From CAWIMX01 sp963792785 (GTDB taxonomy: Bacteria > Acidobacteriota > Vicinamibacteria > Vicinamibacterales > CAVVIG01), in contig CAWBXO010000001.1 in the NCBI GenBank assembly GCA_963792785.1, positions 744,001 through 808,000 on the forward strand: a stretch of 64,000 nt of DNA. Direction: 5' to 3'. Under the pieces are notes generated by a model that saw only the letters and a list, made by a program, of their open reading frames with translations, had not been told where the DNA came from and ran no database searches. Below, in pieces: positions 49,316-59,018 of the stretch; positions within the stretch are counted from its first letter, which is position 1; every line of letters begins with the position of its first letter. The translations under genes and the position numbers were made by a program.

Positions 49316-51183
49316 TTTGTGCGTAACTCCCAATGCTCCTCGGCGCGCTGGAGCACAGCGGGCACGTCCCCTTCGAGTAGGTACCCACCCTTCACCAGCC
49401 CATCGGCGGCGGCCGCAACCTTCAGGCGGTACTGCTCATGCGTCGGGTACCGCTCCTCGATCGAGAGGCGCGGATCGCCGGTCTTCTGGCGGTCGGCCTT
49501 CGTCTTCGCGAACGGCACGTAGGATCCGAGCAGCGGGAACAGCTGATCGGGGCTGCCGATGGCGTCCTTGCGGAAGTTCCAGCCGGTGTAGGTCGCGAGC
49601 GGCACGGCGAGCTCCGGGTCGCGGATGCCGGTCGTCTCGTTGCCGTCGGCGTCCACCCGGGGCACGAAGAGCGGCAGCGGCGCGCCCGCGCCCGCGCCGC
49701 CCGGGATGAAACGGTTTGCGCGACGCGCGCCCGCGGTGAGCGACACCGGCGACTGCACGCCGGGAATCGCCGGCCACTTCAGGGTCGACGCCTTCATGAG
49801 CGTCCGGCTCTCGAGCTGCGGGTACTGGCTGAGCGGCGGCGCGGCGCCGTCGCGCACCCATTTGTCCAGCGCCACGAACAACGCCCTGAGGTTCCACCGG
49901 TAGTCCATCGGGTTGCCGAGCTGCTGGCCGTTGCCGCCGGCCGGCGGAAACGCGCCGGGCGAATGCTGCGCGCCGCTGAGGAAGTACGCGCGGACGTTGT
50001 CGGCCAGCGGCACGTCCTTCGAGGCGTCTGGCGTCGTGTGCACCAGCGCGGCCACGCGCCCGCCGCCCCGGTACTCGACGCCGGTGTCCGTGAACATGAT
50101 CTTCGGCTGGTTCGCGCGGGCCCGCGGATTCTCGAGCAGGCCTTCCGACGCGCCGCTGACCGGATCCTTCACGGCCTGCGTGGTGAACGGATATTCCGTC
50201 GCCGTGAACATCGCCTCCGTCGTCGGCGTCGAGCCGCGCTCGTTCAGCACGAGGCGCGACGCGCCGGCGATGTGCGCCATCACGCCGTCGAGCACCATGC
50301 GCCCCTGCGTGTCGGTGTTGAACCCCTGGTAAAGGAACGTGCGCAGGAAACGGCCGCTCTGCGACACGCCGAGCGCGTACGCATAGCGCACGGGGGCGAG
50401 CGAGTCGGGCCCGTGCTTCAGCCACGCCGTCATGTCGCGCACGGCCGCAAAGCCGAGGCCCGCGATCGGGAGATCCTTCGCGCGGTAGCTCAGCTCGTAC
50501 GCCTTGCCCGCCACGAAGCCCTTCGCGTACGTGACGCGGTTGCCCGCGAGGCTCCAGTCGCCGCGCGGGATCGTCGTCGGGGGCGAGAACAGGTTGTCGC
50601 GCACGGTCAGCGTGTTCGCCGGCGAGGCCGGGTCCGCCGGCTGGTAGCCCGCCAGATCGCCGACCGTCGCCTCCGCGCCGGACTCGTTCGGGACGACCGT
50701 CGCCCGCACCATCTCGCTGAGGGGCGCCGAGCCGTTCATCGCCACGGGCACCGTGATCGCCATGCCGCCGCGGCCGACGTCGAATTCCCAGCCAACGGCG
50801 ACGACCGTGACGCCGCGCTTCATCAGAAAGTCCTCGCCGGTCTCGCCGCGCACGCCCTGCATGAACGACGGCACCAGGCGCCGGCCGCGGTTCACGATGT
50901 CGACGAGCGCCGCGTTGCTGCCCACGCCGCTCTTCGGCTTCAGGATGTAGAGGTCCGCGGAGAACTCGACGAGGCCCTGCGCGTTGGTCGGCGCCTTATC
51001 GAGGTCGGCCACGACGGCGTTGCGCGGATCCTTCGGGTCGACCGCGAAGTACACACGGCCGACGATGCGCTCGTAGCCGGGGGCGACGTCGGTGCGGGAG
51101 GTCACGTCCACCTTCGTGACCTCGGCGCGCGCGAACGGCGCGGCCAGGGCGAGGAGGACGGCGGCAAAAACGAGGCGTTTCAT
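49312..51183 (-). CDS. Secreted alpha/beta-hydrolase-domain protein
   Basis: 623 residues with signal peptide RLVFAAVLLALAAPFARA. It matches the large alpha/beta hydrolase domain family (Abhydrolase_10-like): ALVDIVNRGRRLVPSFMQGV, YALGVSQSGRFLRTFLYQGF with the nucleophile G-x-S-x-S-G type elbow, LVLNERGSTPTTEAMFTATE, and YFLSGAQHSPGAFPPAGGNG. The substrate is unknown. ATG 51183 is chosen because it starts the signal peptide; sequence upstream is repeat-derived. The stop codon lies in an AACGGCT repeat. Confidence 0.82.
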   Translation of the reverse strand: MKRLVFAAVLLALAAPFARAEVTKVDVTSRTDVAPGYERIVGRVYFAVDPKDPRNAVVADLDKAPTNAQGLVEFSADLYILKPKSGVGSNAALVDIVNRGRRLVPSFMQGVRGETGEDFLMKRGVTVVAVGWEFDVGRGGMAITVPVAMNGSAPLSEMVRATVVPNESGAEATVGDLAGYQPADPASPANTLTVRDNLFSPPTTIPRGDWSLAGNRVTYAKGFVAGKAYELSYRAKDLPIAGLGFAAVRDMTAWLKHGPDSLAPVRYAYALGVSQSGRFLRTFLYQGFNTDTQGRMVLDGVMAHIAGASRLVLNERGSTPTTEAMFTATEYPFTTQAVKDPVSGASEGLLENPRARANQPKIMFTDTGVEYRGGGRVAALVHTTPDASKDVPLADNVRAYFLSGAQHSPGAFPPAGGNGQQLGNPMDYRWNLRALFVALDKWVRDGAAPPLSQYPQLESRTLMKASTLKWPAIPGVQSPVSLTAGARRANRFIPGGAGAGAPLPLFVPRVDADGNETTGIRDPELAVPLATYTGWNFRKDAIGSPDQLFPLLGSYVPFAKTKADRQKTGDPRLSIEERYPTHEQYRLKVAAAADGLVKGGYLLEGDVPAVLQRAEEHWELRTK

Positions 51184-51200
51184 GCCGCCTCTTATAGCAC

Positions 51201-51270
51201 GGTCGGGTGGGGCGGGTCGGTCGGGTGCGTCGGGTCGGTCGGGTGGGGCCGGTGGGTCTGGCTGGCCGGG
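51201..51270. repeat. Left GGGTCGGGTG arm of an inverted-repeat cassette
   Basis: About seven imperfect units of GGTCGGGTG/GGGTGCGTC, G- and T-rich on the plus strand, upstream of the alpha/beta hydrolase start. The complementary arm lies at 51393-51478. Confidence 0.75.
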
Positions 51271-51278
51271 CTCACCGT

Positions 51279-51404
51279 GCAAAACGGCTCGGCTACATCA
51301 GCGCCGAGCGCTACGAGCAACTCGATCTATTGGTGCGGGGCGTCGGCGCGCCGCTCGTAGGTCTCATTCATTCCGAGGAGCGCCGGACGAACCAACCCAC
51401 CTGA
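51279..51404 (+). pseudogene. C-terminal remnant of a four-helix-bundle (S23/IVP-like) protein
   Basis: 42 codons: AKRLGYISAERYEQLDLLVR then GVGAPLVGLIHSEERRTNQPT-stop. The RLGYIS...Y..L...VG..L.GLI pattern is the last helix pair of the four-helix-bundle proteins related to the 23S rRNA intervening-sequence protein. The rest is replaced by the left repeat arm; the stop TGA (51402-51404) is in the right arm. Identification is from pattern memory and needs a profile search. Confidence 0.6.
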
Positions 51405-51478
51405 CCCACCCGACCCACCCGACCCACCCGACCCACCCGACCTACCTGACCCACCCGACCTACCCGCCCCACCCGACC
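51393..51478. repeat. Right CCCACCCGAC arm of the inverted-repeat cassette
   Basis: Eight to nine near-identical CCCACC(C/T)GA(C) units of about 10 nt, reverse complement of the left arm family. It ends immediately before the TGA (51481-51479) of the next minus-strand gene. Confidence 0.85.
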
Positions 51479-51835
51479 TCAATGCACCGTCGATGATCCG
51501 GGCCCGGTCGGCCCGGCGAGCACGCGGGTGACCATCGATTCCAGCGCCTTCTGGTCAATCGAGAACGGGCCGGCGATGGCCGCGCCGAGGCCGACCTCGA
51601 CCGCCAGCACGACGCCCCCCTCTTCGTACGGGTTCACGATCCAACTGAGGCCGCGCAGCGCGATGGGGCGATCGCTCTCGTCCTTGTGCTTTTCGCGGTC
51701 CATGGCCCGCAGCATCCCTTCGAGGATGGCGCGCACGTCCTCGTCGGTCCACTGCGAGGCGTCGCCGCCCACGTCGAGTTGCCGCGTGGTGGCGTGGTTG
51801 TCGCCCCGCAGCCAGATGTCCACCTGAATGCTCAT
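51479..51835 (-). CDS. Conserved-looking hypothetical protein (118 aa)
   Basis: Soluble, no signal peptide. N-terminal beta-type segment [20 protein letters not shown], a helical middle ([20 protein letters not shown]) and a hydrophobic beta segment ([20 protein letters not shown]). ATG 51835 overlaps the DUF255 stop (ATGA), so the two are coupled. I do not recognise the family. The stop abuts the repeat cassette. Confidence 0.7.
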   Translation of the reverse strand: MSIQVDIWLRGDNHATTRQLDVGGDASQWTDEDVRAILEGMLRAMDREKHKDESDRPIALRGLSWIVNPYEEGGVVLAVEVGLGAAIAGPFSIDQKALESMVTRVLAGPTGPGSSTVH

Positions 51836-53950
51836 GCCAGCTCCGCCTCGAGCGCGTCGGCCGAGGCCACGGGCGCGCGGCAGGTGAAGTCCCTGCAGAC
51901 GTACGCGCGCGCCGATCCGTCTGGCGCCGCGCTCATCCCCGCGAGAAACGGCAGGCGCCCGTCGAGCGCCGCGCCGCCGGCGCCCTTGGAAATGGTGACC
52001 GCAAACGGCAGGTAGCGCAAGGCCACCACGCGCTCGAGCGCCGCGCGATCGGTTCCCGCGATCACGATCTGCTGGATCCCGGCCGTCGCGGCCGACAGCG
52101 CGGCGGCCATCATCGGCACGCCGCGGCCCATCTGCGCCAGCCGGACGCCGAACAGGCGGAACGTCCGATCGATCCGCTCCGTCCACGCGGGCCGATCGAC
52201 GAGGTGCGACAGGGCGAGCAGGTTGTGCACGGCGACCGAGCTCGCCGTCGGCTCGGCGCCGTCGTAGTCTTCCTTCATCCGCAGCAGCACGGTGGGATCG
52301 TCGCCGGTCGTGCTGAACCAGCCGCCGCCCTGCTCGTCCCAGAACAGCTCGTCCTGCCGGTCCTGCAGCGCGATGGCCCACTCCAGCCATTCGGCGGCGC
52401 CGGTCGCCTGAAAGAGTTCGAGCAGGCCGTAGATCAGGAACGCGTAGTCCTCGGCGTAGCCGTCGATGCCGGCCTCGCCGCCGCGGTACCGGCGCCACAG
52501 CCGCCGCTCGGACTCGCGCCACAGGCGCCGGCGGACGAAGGTCGCCGCGCGAACGGCGGCGTCCAGGTACGGCCGCGCGGCATCGGCGTTCGGCCCGAGC
52601 GGGCCCACCACGCGCGCCATGCGCGCGAAGGCCGCGATCATCAGGCCGTTCCACGCGGTCAGCACCTTGTCGTCGAGGTGCGGCCGCGGACGCTGCACGC
52701 GGGCCTCGAACAAGGCGACACGCGCGCGCGCCAGCGCGGCGGCGACGTCGTCCTCGGATCGCCCGGTCGCCTTGGCGATGTCGTCGACGCCGGCCGCGAT
52801 GTAGAGGAGGTTCTTGCCGGTGAACTCCTGCTGCGGATCGGCCGGCGCGTTGCCGTTCGGCTCGACGCCGAAGCGGCGCCGCACGATCTCGGCGTCGGCC
52901 CCGGCGATCGCGTTCACCTCGTCCTCGCGCCACAGGTAGAACGCGCCCTCCGACGCGTGCGCCCCCGGCTCGCCGGCGTGCTCGGGCGGCACGCTGTCGG
53001 CGTCCTCGGCGGAATAGAACCCGCCCTCGGCATCGGTCATCTGGCGCATCACGTACGCCAGCGTGTCCTCGGCCACCTCTGCGAAGAACGCTTCGCCGGA
53101 CGCCTGCGCCGCCTCGAGGTACGCGAGCACGAGCTGCGCCTGGTCGTAGAGCATCTTCTCGAAGTGCGGCACCCGCCAGGCCGCGTCGACGGAGTAGCGG
53201 TGGAACCCGCCGCCGATGTGGTCGCGCATCCCGCCGAGGGCCATCGCCTGCAGCGCGGCGAGCGCCATCGCCCGCGCCGGCTCGTGGCCCGTCCGCGCGT
53301 ACTCGCGCAGGAGGAACAGCAGCTCGCTCGGCCGCGGAAATTTCGGCGCGTCGCCGAAGCCGCCGAAGCGCGTGTCGAAACTGGCCTCGAACTGCCCCAC
53401 CGCCCGCTCGAGCGCGGCCGGCCCCGGGCGATCGCTCGCCGGCGCCGCGTGCTCCAGCTCCTTCAGGCGCGCCATCACCGAGCCGGCCTGCTGCTCCACA
53501 CGCGGCCGGTCGACCGACCACGCGCGGGCGATCTCGCGCAGGACCTCGACGAACCCGGGGCGTCCCCAGCGCGCGGTCGGCGGAAAGTAGGTGCCGCCGA
53601 CGAACGGCTTCGCCCGCCGGCGTCAGCCAGACGCTCATCGGCCACCCGCCCGCGCCGGTCGTGGCCTGCACGAACGTCATGTACACGCGATCCACGTCGG
53701 GCCGCTCCTCCCGGTCCACCTTGACCGCCACGAAGTGCTCGTTCAGGACCGCCGCGATCTCGGCGTTCTCGAACGACTCGTGCGCCATCACGTGGCACCA
53801 GTGGCACGTCGAGTAGCCGACGGACAGGAAGATCGGCTTCTGCTCAAGGCGGGCCTTCTCGAACGCGGCGTCGCTCCAGGGGAACCAGTCGACGGGATTG
53901 TCGGCGTGCTGGATCAGATAGGGGCTGCGCTCGCGCGCGAGATGGTTCAT
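51832..53950 (-). CDS. DUF255/YyaL thioredoxin-fold protein (one frameshift)
   Basis: About 705 residues. The N-terminus [18 protein letters not shown] and the thioredoxin-like Cxx[21 protein letters not shown] define the DUF255 (spermatogenesis-associated 20/YyaL) family. A six-hairpin glycosidase-like region follows ([60 protein letters not shown]) and a late C-R-D-F-T-C. The frame changes near 53607 between WLTPAGE and [10 protein letters not shown], consistent with one inserted base. The biochemical role is unproven; N-acyl-glucosamine epimerase-like and thiol-redox roles have been suggested from fold. Confidence 0.87.
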
Positions 53951-53986
53951 CGCGAAGAATTATGACACTGAAGTAGAATCCCACTC

Positions 53987-54520
53987 ATGAGCAGCTCGAC
54001 GGGACTCGCGGGCAAGCGCGTGGCGGTGCTGGTGGAAGACGAGTTCGAGGACCGCGAACTCACCGGCCCGGTCGACGGCCTGCGCGCCGCCGGCGCCACG
54101 GTGGTGGTCGTCGGCCCCACGGCCGGCGCGCAGTATCGTGGCAAGCGCGACGGAACCCTCGTCACCGCCGACCTCGCCGCCGGCGCCGCGCGCGCGAACG
54201 ACTTCGATGCGCTCGTGATCCCCGGCGGCCACGCCCCCGACAAGATGCGGATGCGCCACGCGATGGTCGACCTCGCGCGCGACATGATGCAGGCGGGCAA
54301 GCCGGTCGCGGCGATCTGCCACGGGCCGTCGCTGCTGATTTCGGCGGTCGCCCTGCGCGGCCGCACGCTCACCTGCTGGCCCTCGATCGCCATCGACGTG
54401 AAGAACGCCGGCGGCATGTACGTCGACAAGCCCGTCGTCGTCGACGGCAACCTGATCACCTCGCGCAAGCCCGACGACGTGCCGGTCTTTGTGGAGGCGA
54501 TCGTCGAAGCCCTTAGCTGA
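53987..54520 (+). CDS. PfpI/DJ-1 family protease/deglycase-like protein
   Basis: 177 residues. GKRVAVLVEDEFEDRELTGP at the N-terminus, FDALVIPGGHAPDKMRMRHA, nucleophile elbow PVAAICHGPSLLISA, LTCWPSIAIDVKNAGGMYVD and the conserved end LITSRKPDDVPVFVEAIVEA. This is the PfpI-type branch. A TAGAAT patch 12-17 nt upstream of ATG 53987 may be the -10. It is divergent from DUF255 with only 36 bp between. Its TGA lies at the edge of an AACGGCT repeat. Confidence 0.9.
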   Translation: MSSSTGLAGKRVAVLVEDEFEDRELTGPVDGLRAAGATVVVVGPTAGAQYRGKRDGTLVTADLAAGAARANDFDALVIPGGHAPDKMRMRHAMVDLARDMMQAGKPVAAICHGPSLLISAVALRGRTLTCWPSIAIDVKNAGGMYVDKPVVVDGNLITSRKPDDVPVFVEAIVEALS

Positions 54521-54585
54521 TAGCCGCGAGCCATTAGGCTTACGGCTAACGGCTACGACGGCTTACGGCTTACGGCTAACAGCTA
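54519..54585. repeat. TAACGGCT/TTACGGCT repeat shared by two convergent stop codons
   Basis: Six degenerate units of (A/T)TACGGCT-AACGGCT fill the whole gap between the PfpI TGA (54518-54520) and the BrkB TAG (54585-54583). The BrkB TAG is part of the repeat (GTAGCTGTTAGCC on the minus strand). Confidence 0.8.
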
Positions 54586-55494
54586 CGTCTCTTCCTCTTC
54601 CACCATCTTGTCCCCCCGCAATCGGGCGTACACGCCCGTGAACTGGGCGCCGTACAGCAGGATCGCGGCCTGGACGTACACCCACACCAGAAAGACGACG
54701 ACGGCGGTGATCGAGCCGTTGACGCGCGAGAGGCGGGTCATGTCGCTCGCCTCCCAGGAGATGATCGACAGCGCCCCCTTCCAGAGCAGGCCCGTCACGA
54801 ACGCGCCGACCCAGACGTCGCGGAACGGCACCTTCACGTTCGGCACGTAATAGAAGATCAGCCCCACCACGACAATGAACAGCAGCGTGGTCGCCCACCG
54901 CGCCACGAAGCTGCTCAGGAACGCGAGGGCGGGAAACCGCGCGACCACCAGCGTGAACCACTGGGCCTCGACCATGTGACTCGCGCTCACCATCAGCACG
55001 ACCAGCGCCAGCAGGGCCGCCGCCACGAGCATCATCATCGCGGAGAAGACCCGGTGGTGAAACAGGTTGCGGCGCTTCCGGACGCCCCAGGCGTAGTTCA
55101 CGCCGATCGCGATCGCGTGGAAGACGCCGATCGCGCCCCAGATGAGCGCGACGGTGCCGACGATGCCGAGCGACACGCTGTGGATGCGAAACGCGTCGAT
55201 CTGGTTCTCGATGAAGTCGAACTGCGCCGGGAAGTACGCGTCGACGAAGCGGAGCGCGGCGCCGCGATCGGACGGGTCGGCCGTCACGAGGCCGATCACC
55301 GCGAACGCGATCATGAAGAACGGAAACAGCGACAGCAGCGAGTAGTACGCGATGGACGCCGCGTAGATCATGTTGTCGCTGTGGTAGAACTCGACGAGGG
55401 CGATCCGCGCGGCCCGGACGGCGGTGGTAGCGATCTCGACCGCCTGCTGCGCGGCCCGGAGCGGCCCCGCCGGGCGGTCCATCGTGCGGTCCAT
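54583..55494 (-). CDS. YihY/BrkB-family inner-membrane protein
   Basis: 303 residues, six TM segments. Family motifs: NMIYAASIAYYSLLSLFPFF near the N-terminus, FSAMMMLVAAALLALVVLMV, YYVPNVKVPFRDVWVGAFVT, and ITAVVVFLVWVYVQAAILLY-GAQ near the C-terminus. Function in the family is uncertain (once annotated as RNase BN). ATG 55494; a second start (MDRP) 12 nt later is possible. Divergent from the small zinc-ribbon gene. Confidence 0.9.
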   Translation of the reverse strand: MDRTMDRPAGPLRAAQQAVEIATTAVRAARIALVEFYHSDNMIYAASIAYYSLLSLFPFFMIAFAVIGLVTADPSDRGAALRFVDAYFPAQFDFIENQIDAFRIHSVSLGIVGTVALIWGAIGVFHAIAIGVNYAWGVRKRRNLFHHRVFSAMMMLVAAALLALVVLMVSASHMVEAQWFTLVVARFPALAFLSSFVARWATTLLFIVVVGLIFYYVPNVKVPFRDVWVGAFVTGLLWKGALSIISWEASDMTRLSRVNGSITAVVVFLVWVYVQAAILLYGAQFTGVYARLRGDKMVEEEET

Positions 55495-55557
55495 CGCGGC
55501 ACATTATGTCAGGTGCGGCCGCCGGCCGCGACCGCAGGGCTGTGAGATAATCGCCGC

Positions 55558-55731
55558 ATGTCGGAGGCCCAGCCGCCGAAACCGCCGGTGCGCCCGATTT
55601 CCCCGCTGAAAGTGACGGCGCCGAGCGACGACGCGGTGCTCTGCGAGCGCTGCGGCGAGGCGATGTATCGCATGCACGCGGTCTGGCGCTGCCCGGCCTG
55701 CGGCTTCAAGACGGACTGCTGTGGGTGGTGA
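55558..55731 (+). CDS. 57-residue zinc-ribbon protein overlapping the carboxylase gene
   Basis: ATG 55558 to TGA 55731. A Pro-rich N-terminus ([19 protein letters not shown]) is followed by [28 protein letters not shown], i.e. C-x2-C (29, 32) and C-x2-C (45, 48). Codon use matches the neighbours and Cys pairs are perfectly spaced, supporting a real gene. It overlaps the next gene's GTG by 11 nt, so translation is probably coupled. It could bind zinc as a small regulator or chaperone of the carboxylase; nothing in sequence proves that. Confidence 0.7.
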   Translation: MSEAQPPKPPVRPISPLKVTAPSDDAVLCERCGEAMYRMHAVWRCPACGFKTDCCGW

Positions 55732-57334
55732 CGTCCTCGAATCGCGGATCAACCCGGCGGACGCGGCGTTCGCGGCCAACCGCGACCGCCTGCAGGGCCT
55801 CGTCGCCGATCTCGATCGCCGCCTGAGCGACGCCCGCCAGGGCGGCGGCCTCAAGTACGTCCAGCGCCACCGCGATCAGGGCAAACTGCCCGTCCGCGAG
55901 CGCATCGACCAGCTCGTCGATCCCCACGCGCCCTTCCTCGAACTGTCGCCGCTCGCCGCCACCGGCATGTACGGCGGCGACGTGCCGGGCGCCGGCCTCG
56001 TCACCGGCATCGGCACCGTCGGCCACCGCGATGTGATGATCATCGCGAACGACGCCACGGTGAAAGGCGGCAGCTACCACCCCGTCACCGTGAAGAAGCA
56101 CCTGCGCGCCCAGCAGATCGCGCTCGAGAACCGGCTGCCCTGCATCTATCTCGTCGACTCGGGCGGCGCCTTCCTGCCGCTCCAGGCCGAGGTCTTCCCC
56201 GATCGCGAGCACTTCGGCCGCATTTTCTTCAACCAGGCGCGCATGTCGGCCGAGCGCGTGCCGCAGATCGCCGTCGTGATGGGCTCGTGCACGGCGGGCG
56301 GCGCCTACGTGCCCGCCATGTCGGACGAGACGATCATCGTGAACGGCACGGGCACGATCTTCCTGGGCGGCCCGCCTCTCGTGAAAGCCGCCACCGGCGA
56401 GGAAGTGACCGCCGAGGAGCTGGGCGGCGCCGACGTGCACACGCGCTTCTCGGGCGTCGCCGATTACTTCGCCGACAACGACGCGCACGCCCTCGAGATC
56501 TGCCGGACCGTCGTCGGCTCGCTCGGGATTGCCGCCCGCGTCCGCGTCGACCGCACCGTGCCGGAGCCGCCGAAATACGACGCGGCCGAGCTGTACGGGA
56601 TCGTGCCGGCCGATCGGCGCAAGGCCTACGACGTCCGCGAGATCATCGCGCGGCTGGTCGACGGCTCGAAGTTCGACGAGTTCAAGGCGCGCTACGGGAC
56701 CACGCTCGTCACCGGGTTCGCCCGGATCGACGGATTCCTTGTGGGCCTCGTCGCGAACAACGGCGTGCTGTTCTCCGAGTCCGCGCTCAAGGCCACGCAC
56801 TTCATCGAGCTGTGCGCGCTCCGCCGCATTCCCCTCGTCTTCCTGCAGAACATCGTGGGCTTCATGGTGGGGCGGCAGTACGAGCGCGCCGGCATCGCGA
56901 AGGACGGCGCCAAGCTCGTTCACGCCGTCGCCAACGCGATGGTGCCGAAGTTCACGGTGATCGTCGGCGGATCCTTCGGCGCCGGCAACTACGGCATGTG
57001 CGGGCGCGCCTACGACCCGCGCTTCCTCTGGATGTGGCCGAACGCCCGGATCTCGGTGATGGGCGGCGAACAGGCCGCCGGCGTCCTCGCCACCGTCAAG
57101 CGCGACCAGCTCGCGCGCGAGGGCCGGCCCTTCTCTCCCGAGGACGAGGAGGCGATCCGCCGCCCGATCCTCGAGAAGTACGAGGAGGAAGGCTCGCCGT
57201 ACTACTCCACCGCCCGGTTGTGGGACGACGGGGTGATCGACCCGGTGAAGACGCGGGACGTGCTGTCGGTCGGCCTGCGCGTCGCGTTCAACGCGCCCGT
57301 GCCCGACACCCGGTTCGGCGTCTTCCGCATGTAA
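55721..57334 (+). CDS. Acyl-CoA carboxylase carboxyltransferase (methylcrotonoyl-CoA carboxylase beta-like)
   Basis: 537 residues, GTG start overlapping the zinc-ribbon gene. Carboxyltransferase motifs: [80 protein letters not shown] and [20 protein letters not shown]. The overall pattern, with the [12 protein letters not shown] stretch and the downstream leucine-degradation genes, favours methylcrotonoyl-CoA carboxylase beta. The biotin-carrying alpha subunit is not in the window. It acts in the cytoplasm on the leucine catabolic pathway. Confidence 0.88.
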   Translation: MGGDVLESRINPADAAFAANRDRLQGLVADLDRRLSDARQGGGLKYVQRHRDQGKLPVRERIDQLVDPHAPFLELSPLAATGMYGGDVPGAGLVTGIGTVGHRDVMIIANDATVKGGSYHPVTVKKHLRAQQIALENRLPCIYLVDSGGAFLPLQAEVFPDREHFGRIFFNQARMSAERVPQIAVVMGSCTAGGAYVPAMSDETIIVNGTGTIFLGGPPLVKAATGEEVTAEELGGADVHTRFSGVADYFADNDAHALEICRTVVGSLGIAARVRVDRTVPEPPKYDAAELYGIVPADRRKAYDVREIIARLVDGSKFDEFKARYGTTLVTGFARIDGFLVGLVANNGVLFSESALKATHFIELCALRRIPLVFLQNIVGFMVGRQYERAGIAKDGAKLVHAVANAMVPKFTVIVGGSFGAGNYGMCGRAYDPRFLWMWPNARISVMGGEQAAGVLATVKRDQLAREGRPFSPEDEEAIRRPILEKYEEEGSPYYSTARLWDDGVIDPVKTRDVLSVGLRVAFNAPVPDTRFGVFRM

Positions 57335-57345
57335 CGCGAGGACCG

Positions 57346-58134
57346 ATGGCCTACCGGCACCTGCTCGTAGAGCGCGGACGCGGCGTCGAGCGGCTGACGC
57401 TCAACCGCCCCGACGTGCGCAACGCCTTCAACGAGGACATGATCGCCGAGCTCACGGCCTGGGCGAGCACCGTCCATCAGGCGCCGCCCGGCGCCGTGCG
57501 CGCCGTCGTCATCGCCGGGGCGGGGCCGAGCTTCAGCGCGGGCGCCGACATCGCCTGGATGGCGAAGACGGCCGGCTACTCCGACGCCGAGAACCTGCGC
57601 GACGCCACGGCCGCGTCGCGGATGTTCGCCGCGCTCGACGCGCTGCGGATGCCCGTGCTCGGCCGGATCCACGGCGCCGCGATCGGCGGCGGCGTCGGCC
57701 TGGCCGCCATCTGCGACATCGTCATCGCGGAGGCCGAGACGGTGTTCGGGTTCACCGAAGTGAAGCTCGGAATCGTGCCGGCCGTCATCTCACCGTTCGT
57801 CATCGCGAAGATCGGCCGATCGGCCGCGCGCGAGCTGTTCCTCACGGGCGCGCGATTCACCGCGCACCGCGCCCGCGAGATCGGCCTGGTGCACGAGGTC
57901 GTCGCCGCCGACGCGCTCGACGCCGCCGTGGACGCCTGTCTCGCGCACCTCCTCGAAGGAGGGCCGGAGGCCCACGCGGCCGCGAAAGCGCTCATCGCCA
58001 ACGTCGTCGAGCGGACGGTCGCCGAGGCGCTGCCGATCACCGCGCAGGCCATCGCGTCGCGGCGCGCCTCGACCGAGGGGCGCGAGGGGCTGAAAGCCTT
58101 CCTGGAGAAGCGCAAGCCGCAATGGCGAGGCTGA
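57346..58134 (+). CDS. Enoyl-CoA hydratase/isomerase family (probable methylglutaconyl-CoA hydratase)
   Basis: 262 residues. VERLTLNRPDVRNAFNEDMI, oxyanion-hole segments AGAGPSFSAGADIAWMAK and GRIHGAAIGGGVGLAAICDI, then ETVFGFTEVKLGIVPAVISP. In liuABCDE-like clusters this gene hydrates methylglutaconyl-CoA to HMG-CoA. It begins 11 nt after the carboxylase stop and overlaps the HMG-CoA lyase gene by 13 nt, supporting that role. Confidence 0.85.
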   Translation: MAYRHLLVERGRGVERLTLNRPDVRNAFNEDMIAELTAWASTVHQAPPGAVRAVVIAGAGPSFSAGADIAWMAKTAGYSDAENLRDATAASRMFAALDALRMPVLGRIHGAAIGGGVGLAAICDIVIAEAETVFGFTEVKLGIVPAVISPFVIAKIGRSAARELFLTGARFTAHRAREIGLVHEVVAADALDAAVDACLAHLLEGGPEAHAAAKALIANVVERTVAEALPITAQAIASRRASTEGREGLKAFLEKRKPQWRG

Positions 58135-59018
58135 AGGTCACGATTGTCGAGGTCGGCCCGCGCGACGGGCTGCAGAACGAGAGCGCGCGCATCTCGCCGG
58201 CCGACAAGATCGCGTTCATCGACAGGCTCAGCGCCGCCGGCCTGCCTGTGATCGAGGTGTCGGCCTTCGTGAGCCCGAAATGGGTGCCGCAGATGGCCGA
58301 CGCCACGGAAGTGTTCGCGGGCATCACGCGGCGGCCGGGCACGCGGTACACCGCGCTCGTGCCGAACCTCGCGGGACTCGACCGCGCGCTCGCCGCCGGC
58401 GTCAGCGAGATCGCGATCTTCGCCGCCTCCTCCGACACGTTCAGCCGCAAGAACATCAATCAAGGCATCGACGAGTCCTTCGGCACGTATCGCGCGGTCT
58501 GCGAGGCCGCGCACGCGGCCGGCGTGCGCGTTCGGGGTTACCTGTCGACGGCGTTCGGGTGTCCGTACGAGGGCGAAGTGGCGCCCGCGGTCGTGGCGGC
58601 GCTGGCCGCGCGGCTCATCGACCTCGGGGTGTTCGAAGTGGCGGTGAGCGACACGATTGGGATCGCGCATCCCGGGCAGGTGCCGCGGGTCCTCGAGGCC
58701 GTGTTCGAGCGCGTCCCGGTGGCCAAGGTGGCGCTGCACTTCCACGACACGCGCGGCATGGCGCTCGCCAACGTGCTGGCGGCGCTGCCGCTCGGCGTGC
58801 GGACGTTCGACGCGTCGGCCGGCGGCCTGGGCGGCTGCCCGTACGCGCCGGGCGCCTCAGGCAACCTGGCGACCGACGACCTGGTCTACATGCTGGAGGG
58901 AATGGGGATCGAGACGGGCGTGTCGCAGGCGGCGCTCGAGGACGCCACCGCCTTCATCGCGATGCGCATCGATCACCGCCTGCCGTCGCGGTATTTTCAG
59001 GCCGTGACTTCGGCTTGA
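58122..59018 (+). CDS. mvaB: Hydroxymethylglutaryl-CoA lyase
   Basis: 298 residues. Cleaves HMG-CoA into acetyl-CoA and acetoacetate, the last step of leucine degradation. Motifs: VTIVEVGPRDGLQNESARIS, EVSAFVSPKWVPQMADATEV, IAIFAASSDTFSRKNINQGI, LSTAFGCPYEGEV, LHFHDTRGMALANVLAAL and the active-site loop GGLGGCPYAPGASGNLATDD with the catalytic Cys. DxH metal ligands are present (LHFHD). The 3' end overlaps a convergent ferredoxin gene by 22 bp. Confidence 0.95.
   Translation: MARLKVTIVEVGPRDGLQNESARISPADKIAFIDRLSAAGLPVIEVSAFVSPKWVPQMADATEVFAGITRRPGTRYTALVPNLAGLDRALAAGVSEIAIFAASSDTFSRKNINQGIDESFGTYRAVCEAAHAAGVRVRGYLSTAFGCPYEGEVAPAVVAALAARLIDLGVFEVAVSDTIGIAHPGQVPRVLEAVFERVPVAKVALHFHDTRGMALANVLAALPLGVRTFDASAGGLGGCPYAPGASGNLATDDLVYMLEGMGIETGVSQAALEDATAFIAMRIDHRLPSRYFQAVTSA

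Noticed and set aside
51393..51478. Possible CRISPR array
   Set aside because: Period is about 10 nt with no spacers; it is a short-period repeat arm, and no cas genes are present.
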